64,000 nucleotides of DNA from Rhizobium sp. LC145 (GTDB lineage Bacteria; Pseudomonadota; Alphaproteobacteria; Rhizobiales; Rhizobiaceae): assembly GCF_001005825.1 (NCBI RefSeq), contig NZ_LBHV01000005.1, positions 62,001 through 126,000 of the forward strand, in the 5' to 3' direction. How positions within the stretch are numbered: position 1 is the first letter of the stretch; each line of letters opens with the position of its first letter. Positions 46,898 through 54,740 of the stretch are shown piece after piece. A model generated the notes under the pieces. It searched no databases. It was not told the DNA's origin and saw nothing but the letters and a program-made list of their open reading frames with translations. A program made the position numbers and the translations under genes.

Positions 46898-47236
46898 TCA
46901 GCCGCGGATGTGCTGGCTCTTTTCGTAGATGGCCGTGGAACGCGCGCCGGAGCGGCAGAAGCCCAGCATCGGACGCGGGAATTCGTCGAGCGCGTCGACC
47001 ATTGCGTTGACGCTCTCGGCCTCCACGCCCATGCGACCGACCGGGATGTGCCGGATGTCGAGGCCCAGCTCCTTCGCGCGCGCCTCGATCTCGGCGAAGT
47101 GCGGCTGGCCGGGTTCCTCGTCGTCCGGACGATGGCAGACGATCGATTGAAATCCCATCGCCTTGATCTGATCCAGGTCCTCGACCGTGATCTGTCCGGT
47201 AACGGAATACTCGTCGTTGATCTGGCGGATGTCCAT
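46898..47236 (-). CDS. TIGR01244/DUF442 phosphatase-like protein
   Basis: 112-residue protein of the beta-lactamase-hydrolase-like family. It opens with MDIRQINDEYSVTGQITVEDL, continues GFQSIVCHRPDDEEPGQP, and carries the active-site-like loop FCRSGARS near residue 93, with Cys and Arg placed as in rhodanese/phosphatase P-loops. In other bacteria (BLH/Bigr in Agrobacterium and Xylella) this domain is fused to a persulfide dioxygenase and works in sulfide detoxification; here it stands alone. GGAGGG precedes the ATG at 47236. Confidence 0.88.
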   Translation of the reverse strand: MDIRQINDEYSVTGQITVEDLDQIKAMGFQSIVCHRPDDEEPGQPHFAEIEARAKELGLDIRHIPVGRMGVEAESVNAMVDALDEFPRPMLGFCRSGARSTAIYEKSQHIRG

Positions 47237-47318
47237 GGCAATGCCCTCCGGCTTTTCGATGAGGCCCAACCCATTACGATGACGCCGCCGGGGCGTCAAT
47301 CACGCTCTTGGATAAGCA

Positions 47319-48158
47319 TCAGACGAAGCAGAAACGCAGAGCGTAGTCGATGCTGCGGCCGGGCTTGAGCAAGTGGAGTTCGCCCTTTTCGGCAAGCTCG
47401 TAGCGGCTCACCCAGCGATGGGAGACCGGCTCTATGCCGAGCACATGCGCGGGCGCCTGCTGATTGCGCCAGATCTGCAGATGCGGCAGCGTGTCGGTGC
47501 GGAACTTGACCTTCAGCGTCAATCCGCCGATGGCCGCGATCGGGCCAAGAGCGATCTGCGCCCACTGTTCGCCGGCCTCACTCGCCGGCACGCAGAAGAC
47601 GCCGCCGGGATCCTCGCCGAAGCTCCAGGGAAAACCTCCGCCTTCCAGCATCCTGCCGGTAAGCTTCACATGGTCGTCGAAAAGCCAGGCGCCGATGTTC
47701 ATATGGTACATGTGAACCGGCGCGAATGCCTTCGTGCCCGTATTCGTCAGCTTGTCGGCAAGGGAGACCTCGCCCGTCGCCCCGTCGATCCGCCAATGAC
47801 GCTCGAGGAGCGCCGTCCCGCCATTCGCCATGGTGACCGGCACCCGCGCGCGGCATTCCGCGCCCTCCTCCTGCGCGTCCCAGAAGACGATTTCGGCCGG
47901 ATGCGAGGAGAAAGAGCCATGCAGCGGATATTTCTTTCCGTCCGCATGTTTCTCGATCGGCTCCGGGTGGCGGATATGGTCCGGCCCGCAGGTAAAGAGG
48001 AACCCTTCGAGCGAATGATCGATTCGCGGATCGCCGTCGTCGGGGATGGCCCGGCCGGGCGCGAGATCGACCCCGCCTATCCAACATGAGCCGATATCGA
48101 GAACCGACGCCTGGTCCAACATCAGCTTCGGTCCGGCAGCCGCGGAAAACGCCTTCAT
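47319..48158 (-). CDS. DUF4432 / aldose 1-epimerase-like protein
   Basis: 279-residue galactose-mutarotase-fold protein. Features: GEIDPRID-like GDPRIDHSLEGFLFTCGPDHIR, HADGKKYPLHGSFSSHPAE with the conserved His, an acidic VHMYHMNIGAWLFDD segment, and VLGIEPVSHRWVSRYEL. Probably binds a sugar or sugar acid; no catalytic assignment is safe. GGAGCGAAC before the ATG at 48158 decides the start against the longer frame to 48185. Gap 48159-48354 upstream holds the divergent promoters. Confidence 0.85.
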   Translation of the reverse strand: MKAFSAAAGPKLMLDQASVLDIGSCWIGGVDLAPGRAIPDDGDPRIDHSLEGFLFTCGPDHIRHPEPIEKHADGKKYPLHGSFSSHPAEIVFWDAQEEGAECRARVPVTMANGGTALLERHWRIDGATGEVSLADKLTNTGTKAFAPVHMYHMNIGAWLFDDHVKLTGRMLEGGGFPWSFGEDPGGVFCVPASEAGEQWAQIALGPIAAIGGLTLKVKFRTDTLPHLQIWRNQQAPAHVLGIEPVSHRWVSRYELAEKGELHLLKPGRSIDYALRFCFV

Positions 48159-48354
48159 GTTCGCTCCATTTTGGTCACTACACATAGGTGGTTACGCATT
48201 AGATGGAGGATTTTAAGGTTCTATTCACGGCGAATTCATTTTTTCCACACTACTGTCAAAATTACTTTGTCTGTGGCTGGAACTGCACGGATACGGAACC
48301 AATCCTATCCTTCAGGTTTTGTGGCTGAAAGCATCTTAAGGAACTGGTGTCATC

Positions 48355-49737
48355 GTGAAGCGCTTCTATCTAGCAGGCCTCGCTCTCGCCCTCGCGGCGG
48401 CGCTTCAAGGCACGTCCTCGGCCGAGGCTCAGGTCCGATACTATGACCGGTATCCGTCCGACGCGGTTCTCGTCGCACCGGATGGCGCGATCCTCGACTA
48501 TATACCGGAAGAGGGTGAAGTAACCATCCGCCAAGATCGCAGGGGACGCCGGGTCTTGGTCGATGCCTACGGCAATGTCGTAGCGACCGAGATGCGTCGG
48601 GAGGGTTCCCGCCCGCGTGGCGTCGACGAATACCCGCCTCCTCCCGGCGGCTATCGGGATTATGGTGGGGGTGGTGGTGGCGGCTACCGGGATTACCGCG
48701 AGTACCAGCCGGGCGACCCGGATGTGGTCACCGGCTCCGTTCCGCGCTACGATTCCGTCACCCGTATGCCGCTGGAAGAATCGCCGCCGCCCGGCGTCGA
48801 CGCCCCGAACGGAGACCTGGCCTCGATCGAACCGGAAGAGCAGCGTCGCGAAGCGCTGGAGCCGGAACAGCCCATCATTCCGGTGACGAAGAAACCGCGC
48901 GCGGAAATCGCCGCCCTGCAGGTATTCCTCGACCGTGAAGGCATCTCGCCGGGCGTCATCGACGGCCATCTTGGCGGGAACGTCAACAAGGCGATCGCCG
49001 CCTGGCAGGAAATGACCGGCGAAACGCTCGATCCGAACAATTCCGAAGACATCATGCGCCGGCTTTCCTATTCCGGCGGCCTGCCGATCGTCGACTACAC
49101 GATCACGGCAGCGGATGCGGCCGGTCCCTACGTGGCATCGATCCCGGAAGACTATGCGCACAAGTCCCAGATGCCGGCCATGTCGTTCACCTCGACGAGC
49201 GAGAAGCTGGCCGAGCAGTTCCACATGGACGAGAGCTATCTGAAGGCGCTCAACCCCGGTGTCGACTTCACCATTCCCGGCACGATCATCAAGGTCATCA
49301 ATCCCGGTCAGCCGAAAGCCGGTTCCGTCACCCGCATCGTGGCGGATAAAAGCAAGAAGCAGGTCTTCGCCTACGGAGCGGACGGCAATCTGATCGCCGC
49401 CTATCCGGCAACGATCGGATCGACGGACACCCCCTCCCCGACCGGCACGCATACGGTGCAGCGCATCGCGCTCGATCCCGGCTATACCTATAACCCGAAG
49501 ATCAACTTCAAGCAGGGCGACAACGACAAGATCCTGCAGATCCCTCCAGGCCCGAACGGTCCCGTGGGCACCGTCTGGATCGCGCTTTCCAAACCCACCT
49601 ACGGTATCCATGGCACGCCGGAGCCCTCCAAGATTGGCAAGACCAACAGCCATGGCTGCGTACGCCTGACCAACTGGGATGCGACCGAGCTTGCCAAGAT
49701 GGTGAAGCCCGGAACCACGGTCGAATTCACTGAGTGA
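48355..49737 (+). CDS. L,D-transpeptidase (YkuD) with PG-binding and LysM-like regions
   Basis: 460-residue secreted enzyme. Signal peptide MKRFYLAGLALALAAALQG...AEA; a Gly/Tyr/Pro-rich linker (GGYRDYGGGGGGGYRDYREY, about 98-117); a peptidoglycan_binding_1 domain (ALQVFLDREGISPGVIDGHLG); a LysM-like ESYLKALNPGVDF; and a YkuD domain ending in IHGTPEP...TNSHGCVRLTNWD with the catalytic Cys. It forms 3-3 cross-links or attaches proteins to murein in rhizobia, where L,D-cross-links are abundant. GTG start at 48355 with AAGGAACT upstream. Confidence 0.93.
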   Translation: MKRFYLAGLALALAAALQGTSSAEAQVRYYDRYPSDAVLVAPDGAILDYIPEEGEVTIRQDRRGRRVLVDAYGNVVATEMRREGSRPRGVDEYPPPPGGYRDYGGGGGGGYRDYREYQPGDPDVVTGSVPRYDSVTRMPLEESPPPGVDAPNGDLASIEPEEQRREALEPEQPIIPVTKKPRAEIAALQVFLDREGISPGVIDGHLGGNVNKAIAAWQEMTGETLDPNNSEDIMRRLSYSGGLPIVDYTITAADAAGPYVASIPEDYAHKSQMPAMSFTSTSEKLAEQFHMDESYLKALNPGVDFTIPGTIIKVINPGQPKAGSVTRIVADKSKKQVFAYGADGNLIAAYPATIGSTDTPSPTGTHTVQRIALDPGYTYNPKINFKQGDNDKILQIPPGPNGPVGTVWIALSKPTYGIHGTPEPSKIGKTNSHGCVRLTNWDATELAKMVKPGTTVEFTE

Positions 49738-49762
49738 TGCGTTCCGCCAAAATGCTCAAAAC

Positions 49763-49790
49763 GAAAGGCGCCCCGATCGGCGCCTTTTTC
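49763..49790. terminator. Intrinsic terminator between L,D-transpeptidase gene and parA-like gene
   Basis: GAAAGGCGCC-ccgatc-GGCGCCTTTTTC; the self-complementary GGCGCC arms and flanking A/T runs make it usable from both sides of these convergent genes. Confidence 0.88.
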
Positions 49791-49809
49791 CTTTCTGTCG
49801 ATAACGGTC

Positions 49810-50529
49810 TCAGGCGGCGTCGCGCTTCAGCCCCAGAAGTCGGGATGCTGCCGAACGAGCCGTTCTGACGGGCATCATCAGGCGTAAAACCTCCTTGGCG
49901 AAGGCGTCGGCATTCTCCCGCGCCTTGTCGAGATTGCTGACCTTCGCCACATCGAGCGTATGGAGGCTACCGCCGGCCTCGAAGAGTTCCCTGAAGGCGA
50001 CACGCTCGCCGATCGGCGTGTTGAGCACGTTGACGCCTCGCGCCGCAAGCAGGCCCTTGATGGTGAGGAGCGCCCTCGTCGTCACCATGGAGGTGACGCG
50101 CGTAAGCACGACCGAATGGGAAATGGAAAGGTTGGCCTTCTCCTTCAGGAAGGACAGAAGATCGAGGATCTGCGCCGCTCCCTTGGCATCCATTGCCGAA
50201 CCCTGGACCGGGATCATCACGTGATCGGAAAGGCTGATCGCCGTCGTGACCAGCGCGTCGCGCGCGCCGGCGAGATCGACGATGAAATAGTCGGTCGTTG
50301 CGGCCATCTCGCGGAGATGACACTGCAGCGAGGGGATGGTCACTTCCGATATGACCTCGATATTGCGCACCCGGCCGGAGGTCTCGTACCACTGGCTGAT
50401 CCACTGCTGCGGATCGGCATCGATGACGGTGACGCGAAAGCCCTGATGGGCGAGCTCGGTGGCCAGCAGAAGCGCTGCGGTCGTTTTACCGGCGCCTCCC
50501 TTGGCATTGGCGAAGGATATTACGGGCAT
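49810..50529 (-). CDS. ParA/MinD-superfamily ATPase, VirC1-like, orphan
   Basis: 239-residue Walker-type ATPase with the deviant Walker [18 protein letters not shown] (about 7-23), [12 protein letters not shown] (signature D), and [16 protein letters not shown]. Overall plan resembles VirC1 and the shorter chromosomal ParA homologues of Agrobacterium rather than canonical ParA: no N-terminal helix-turn-helix and no parB beside it. Role (positioning, partition or conjugation accessory) is open. ATG 50529 has AAGGAA at good spacing; ATG 50535 would add two residues. A CtrA-type site is 89 bases upstream. Confidence 0.85.
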   Translation of the reverse strand: MPVISFANAKGGAGKTTAALLLATELAHQGFRVTVIDADPQQWISQWYETSGRVRNIEVISEVTIPSLQCHLREMAATTDYFIVDLAGARDALVTTAISLSDHVMIPVQGSAMDAKGAAQILDLLSFLKEKANLSISHSVVLTRVTSMVTTRALLTIKGLLAARGVNVLNTPIGERVAFRELFEAGGSLHTLDVAKVSNLDKARENADAFAKEVLRLMMPVRTARSAASRLLGLKRDAA

Positions 50530-50617
50530 TTTCATTTCCTTGAAGGAAGCACGAGCGGCATCGCTCGAAGAGACACCATCGCATGGTGCCGATAGCCCAT
50601 ATCCTTTCCAAACATGG

Positions 50618-50632
50618 TTAATGATTTATTAA
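50618..50632. promoter_or_regulatory. Perfect CtrA-type box TTAA-N7-TTAA upstream of the ParA-like gene
   Basis: TTAA (50618-50621), TGATTTA, TTAA (50629-50632) exactly fits the CtrA consensus. It lies 89 bases before the ParA-like start, the only divergent or upstream gene served by this gap (50530-50735). Confidence 0.5.
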
Positions 50633-50735
50633 TTTAGGGCATAAAGGACTCTGCTTCGCAAATCTCCATCCCCTGAAAACCAAGGCGGCGCGCCGGATTG
50701 ACCGTCGCACCGCCTTGCCCCGCAACGCCTTCAGC

Positions 50736-51881
50736 TCAGAAGCAATCCAGGAAAAGCTGTCTGGTATTTTCCTTGGTCATCGGCACCGGATTGCCGCCGC
50801 AGCTCGGGTCCTCGATCGCCATGGCGGTCAGCTCGTCGATTCGATCCGGCTTGATCCCCATCGCCGTCAGGTTCTCGGGAACGCCAAGCTCCGAGCGCAG
50901 CGACAGCACGTAGTCGTAGAAGCCGTCGAAACCGCCGGAAATTCCGAGATAGGCTGCAGCCCGCGCGATCTTCTCTTCGATCGCCGGACGGTTGAAGCGC
51001 AGCACCGGCGGCATGACGACCGCATTGGTCATGCCGTGATGGGTATTGTAGACCGCGCCGATCGGATGGGAGAGGGAATGGATCGCGCCCAATCCCTTCT
51101 GGAAGGCGACCGCCCCCATGGCCGCAGCCGACATCATGTTGGTGCGGGCTTCGAGATCCGCGCCGTCCTTGAAGGCGCGCGGCAGGAATTCCTTGACGAG
51201 CCGCATGCCCTCGAGCGCGATGCCGCCGGACATCGGATGATAGAAGGGCGAAGAATAGGCTTCCAGGCAATGGGCGAAGGCATCCATGCCCGTGCCGGCG
51301 GTGATCGCCTTCGGCATGCCCATGGTCAGTTCCGGATCGCAGATCACCACGCCCGGCAGCATCTTCGGATGGAAGATGATCTTCTTCACATGGGTTTCCG
51401 AATTGGTGAGCACCCCTGCCCGGCCCACTTCCGAGCCTGTGCCGGCCGTCGTCGGCACGGCGATGATCGGCGCAATCTTGGCGGCATCCGCGCGCGTCCA
51501 CCAGTCGCCGATATCCTCGAAATCCCAGACAGGCCGCGTCTGGCCGGCCATGAAGGCGATCAGCTTGCCGAGATCGAGGCCCGAACCTCCGCCGAAGGCC
51601 ACGACGCCGTCATGGCCGCCCTCCCTGTATGCCCTGATGCCGGCTTCGAGGTTCTTCTCATTGGGATTGGGATCGACCTCGGAAAACATCGCCCGTCCAA
51701 GCCCGGCCTCATCCAGGATATCCAGCGCATGCCCGGTGATCGCCATGGAGGCAAGTCCTCGGTCGGTGACAAGCAACGGCTTCCTGAGCCCCAATGTCTT
51801 GCAGGCGTCCGCCAGCTCCTTGATCCGCCCACGGCCAAGTTTGACGGCGGTGGGATAGCTCCAGTTCGCGACGATATTCAT
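50736..51881 (-). CDS. Iron-containing (type III) alcohol dehydrogenase
   Basis: 381-residue NAD(P)-dependent enzyme. Cofactor loop FGGGSGLDLGK (97-107), PTTAGTGSEV (143-152), and metal ligands placed as Asp200 and His204 (GMDAFAHCLEAY), His272 (SLSHPIG) and His282 (NTHHG). It is last in the operon, overlapping the aldehyde dehydrogenase stop by ATGA. In this context I infer oxidation of a gamma-glutamylated amino alcohol to its aldehyde; direct alcohol substrates cannot be excluded. Confidence 0.93.
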   Translation of the reverse strand: MNIVANWSYPTAVKLGRGRIKELADACKTLGLRKPLLVTDRGLASMAITGHALDILDEAGLGRAMFSEVDPNPNEKNLEAGIRAYREGGHDGVVAFGGGSGLDLGKLIAFMAGQTRPVWDFEDIGDWWTRADAAKIAPIIAVPTTAGTGSEVGRAGVLTNSETHVKKIIFHPKMLPGVVICDPELTMGMPKAITAGTGMDAFAHCLEAYSSPFYHPMSGGIALEGMRLVKEFLPRAFKDGADLEARTNMMSAAAMGAVAFQKGLGAIHSLSHPIGAVYNTHHGMTNAVVMPPVLRFNRPAIEEKIARAAAYLGISGGFDGFYDYVLSLRSELGVPENLTAMGIKPDRIDELTAMAIEDPSCGGNPVPMTKENTRQLFLDCF

Positions 51882-53263
51882 TGGGCTGCTTTCTTCAGAT
51901 GATAGGATTTCGGGCGTGTCAGGTTGTGGAAGCCGAGCACCGAAAGAGATCCCCCTCGCCCGGTTTCCTTGACGCCCGTCCAGACGAGCGCCGGGTCGAG
52001 ATAATCGGCGCGGTTCATGAAGACGGTGCCGGTTTCGAGCTCGCGACCGATCTTCGCCGCACGCTCGGCATCCTTGGTCCAGAGCGAAACGGTCAGCCCG
52101 TACCGGCTGTCGTTCATGAGGCCGATCGCCTCGTCATCCGTCTTCACCTTCATGATCCCGACCGCAGGTCCGAAGGTTTCCTCGCGCATGAACGGCATGG
52201 AATGATCGACATCCACGAGGATCTGCGGCGCGAGATAGGCGCCGCCGTCATCGGCCGGGAAGAGCTTCGGATCGATGAGCGCCTTGGCACCCTTCGAGAC
52301 GGCATCGGCGAGCTGCTCGCGCACCACCTTGGCAAAGCGCTTGTTGGCCATCGGTCCGAGCGTCGTTTCCTTGTCGAGCGGATTACCCAGCTTGTAGTTG
52401 GACACCCACGCGACCGACTTCTCCACGAAGTCGTCATAGAGCGACTCATGCACATAAATTCGCTCGATGCCGCAGCAGCACTGGCCGGAATTGTAGGTCG
52501 CGCCGTCCATCAGCACATCCACCGCCGCGTCGAGATCGGCATCCCCCATCACATAGCCTGGATCCTTGCCGCCAAGCTCCAGTCCGATGCCGGTGAAGGT
52601 ACCGGCGGCTGCCCGCTCGATCGACCGGCCGCCCTCGACCGAGCCCGTAAAATTGATGAAGTTGAACAGGCCTTGCGAGATCAGCTTCGCAGTCGTCTCG
52701 TGATCCAGGAAGATGTTCTGGAACACGTCTTCCGGCACCCCCGCCTCGGCGAAGGCGCGCACCATGCGCTCTCCGACCAGGAGCGTCTGCGCGGCGTGTT
52801 TCAGGATAACGGTATTGCCCGCCATCAATGCCGGAGCGACGGTGTTGATCGCCGTCATATAGGGATAGTTCCAGGGCGCGATGACGAAGACGACGCCGTG
52901 CGGCTCGCGTTCGATGCGGCGCTCGAAACTCGCGCTGTCCTCGACGCGCAGCGGAGCGAGCGCATCGGCGGCGATCGAGGCGACGTAATTGGAGCGCTCG
53001 TTGAACCCCTTGAACTCGCCGCCATAACGCACCGGCCGGCCCATCATCCAGGCAAGCTCGGGCACCACTTCCTCGACCATCTCGTTGAGACGCGCGACGC
53101 CTTTCAGCACGAGATGGACACGCTCTTCGAGCGGCCGCTTCGCCCAGGCCTTCTGCGCTTTCCGCGCGCGCTGCACGGCCTCGGTCGCCGCCTCCAGCGA
53201 CATCGCCGGACGCTCGGCATAGACCGAACCGTCGACCGGCGAGATACATTGGATCATCGTCAT
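51878..53263 (-). CDS. NAD(P)-dependent aldehyde dehydrogenase
   Basis: 461-residue ALDH. Oxyanion/cofactor stretch VIAPWNYPYMTAINTVAPAL, NFTGSVEGGRSIERAA, the catalytic Glu in GLELGGKDPGYV, and catalytic Cys in YNSGQCCCGIER, where three consecutive cysteines are unusual. Family is close to succinate-semialdehyde/gamma-glutamylaminobutyraldehyde-type enzymes. Start uncertain: ATG 53263 (MTMIQCISPVDG) chosen for GGGAA spacing; 53278 and 53257 are possible. Coupled downstream to the iron alcohol dehydrogenase. Confidence 0.92.
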   Translation of the reverse strand: MTMIQCISPVDGSVYAERPAMSLEAATEAVQRARKAQKAWAKRPLEERVHLVLKGVARLNEMVEEVVPELAWMMGRPVRYGGEFKGFNERSNYVASIAADALAPLRVEDSASFERRIEREPHGVVFVIAPWNYPYMTAINTVAPALMAGNTVILKHAAQTLLVGERMVRAFAEAGVPEDVFQNIFLDHETTAKLISQGLFNFINFTGSVEGGRSIERAAAGTFTGIGLELGGKDPGYVMGDADLDAAVDVLMDGATYNSGQCCCGIERIYVHESLYDDFVEKSVAWVSNYKLGNPLDKETTLGPMANKRFAKVVREQLADAVSKGAKALIDPKLFPADDGGAYLAPQILVDVDHSMPFMREETFGPAVGIMKVKTDDEAIGLMNDSRYGLTVSLWTKDAERAAKIGRELETGTVFMNRADYLDPALVWTGVKETGRGGSLSVLGFHNLTRPKSYHLKKAAQ

Positions 53264-53300
53264 GATCGAAATTCCCATTCTTTCGTTGGATGTGGGCGAT

Positions 53301-54671
53301 TTACGCCCGTTCGAACCCGCGCGCCACTTCCCAGTCGGTCACGCGGCGGTCGTATTCCTCCTGCTCCCAGTTGGCTGCACGCACGTAGTGGTCGATGACG
53401 TCGTCCCCGAAAGCCTCCCGCAGCAGCTCGGAATTGTCCATCAGTTCTGTGGCGTGACGCAGCGTGCGCGGAATCTCACGGACACCCTTGCCGCCATAGG
53501 CATCGCCGACGAAGGCCGGCTCCAGCTCCATCTTCTTCTCGATACCGTCTATGCCCGCCGCGATCAGCGCAGCCATGGCGAGATAGGGATTGAGATCGGA
53601 ACCGCCGACGCGGCACTCGACGCGGATGCCCTTCGTGCCCTCGCCGCAGAGCCGGTAACCGGCCGTGCGGTTGTCCTTCGACCAGATCGCCTTGGTCGGC
53701 GCAAAGGTCCCGGCCATGAACCGCTTGTAGGAATTGATGTAGGGCGCCAGGAAATAGGTGATCTCGCTGGCATGGCTGAGAAGCCCTGCCATGTAGTGTT
53801 TCATCGTGGCCGACATGCCGTATTCGCCCTCCTTGTCGAAGAAGAGCGGCGTGCTGCCATCCGCGCTCCAGAGCGACTGATGGATGTGGGAAGAGCTTCC
53901 GGCCGCGTTGTAATGCCATTTGGCGAGGAAGGTGATGGCCTTGCCCTTCGACCAGGCGATCTCCTTGCAGGCGTTCTTGATGATGACATGCCGGTCGGCC
54001 ATGGCCAGCGCATCGGCGTAACGGACGTTGATCTCTTCCTGGCCGGCCGAGGCCTCGCCCTTGGAATTTTCCACCGGCACGCCTGCGCCCTGCAAGCCTT
54101 TGCGGATCGCCCGCATCACATCCTCTTCCTTGGTGGTCTGGAAGATATGGTAATCTTCGTTATAGCCGCTTGCGAGCTTCAGGTCGCGATAGCCGCTTTC
54201 TCTCGCCTGGTCATAGGTCTGATCGAACAGGAAGAATTCCAGCTCCGTCGCCATGAAGGCGGCCATTCCCATGTCTTCCAGCCGCTTCACCTGCTTCTTG
54301 AGAATGGCGCGCGGAGAATGCGGCACTTCCTCATGGGTATGGTGATCCAGCACGTCGCAGATGACCAGCGCGGTGCCTTCCAGCCAGGGGAGTCTCCGCA
54401 ACGTCGAGAGATCGGGCTTCATAGTGTAGTCGCCATAGCCCTGCTCCCAGCTCGTCGCCTTGTAGCCGGAGATGGTTTCCATCTCCATGTCGGTCGCCAG
54501 CAGATAGTTGCAGCTATGGGTTTCCTTGTAGGCGCTTTCGACGAAATATTCCGCCTGGAACCGCTTGCCCATGAGACGACCCTGCATATCGACCTGGGCC
54601 GCGATCACGGTATCGATGCTGCCGGCGGCGACATCCTGCTTCAACTCATCGAAAGTATATGTGGCAGCCAT
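53301..54671 (-). CDS. Glutamine-synthetase-like gamma-glutamyl ligase
   Basis: 456-residue GS-fold enzyme of the PuuA/GlnA4/IpuC class, not GlnA. Catalytic blocks: FMATELEFFLFDQ, AGQEEINVRY, the HIHQ loop GSSSHIHQSLW (GS has GxxxH-HxS), KAIWSKDNRTAGYR and RVECRVGGSDLNPYL. The adenylylation Tyr segment of GlnA is not seen. It joins glutamate to a primary amine using ATP. The neighbouring ethanolamine-type permease and two dehydrogenases suggest ethanolamine or a similar amino alcohol; putrescine is the main alternative. ATG 54671 gives MAATYTFDELKQDV. Confidence 0.91.
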   Translation of the reverse strand: MAATYTFDELKQDVAAGSIDTVIAAQVDMQGRLMGKRFQAEYFVESAYKETHSCNYLLATDMEMETISGYKATSWEQGYGDYTMKPDLSTLRRLPWLEGTALVICDVLDHHTHEEVPHSPRAILKKQVKRLEDMGMAAFMATELEFFLFDQTYDQARESGYRDLKLASGYNEDYHIFQTTKEEDVMRAIRKGLQGAGVPVENSKGEASAGQEEINVRYADALAMADRHVIIKNACKEIAWSKGKAITFLAKWHYNAAGSSSHIHQSLWSADGSTPLFFDKEGEYGMSATMKHYMAGLLSHASEITYFLAPYINSYKRFMAGTFAPTKAIWSKDNRTAGYRLCGEGTKGIRVECRVGGSDLNPYLAMAALIAAGIDGIEKKMELEPAFVGDAYGGKGVREIPRTLRHATELMDNSELLREAFGDDVIDHYVRAANWEQEEYDRRVTDWEVARGFERA

Positions 54672-54740
54672 GCCTGTGCATCCGTTCCTATGAAGATAAC
54701 GTAAGGGAAGACGCGGCCCGAAGGCCGCGTCCATTCGGCC

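Noticed and set aside
53301-54671. Housekeeping glutamine synthetase GlnA
   Set aside because: The adenylylation site region and GlnA-type catalytic loop are not seen, and the neighbours are amine transport and aldehyde oxidation genes, not glnB or ntrBC.
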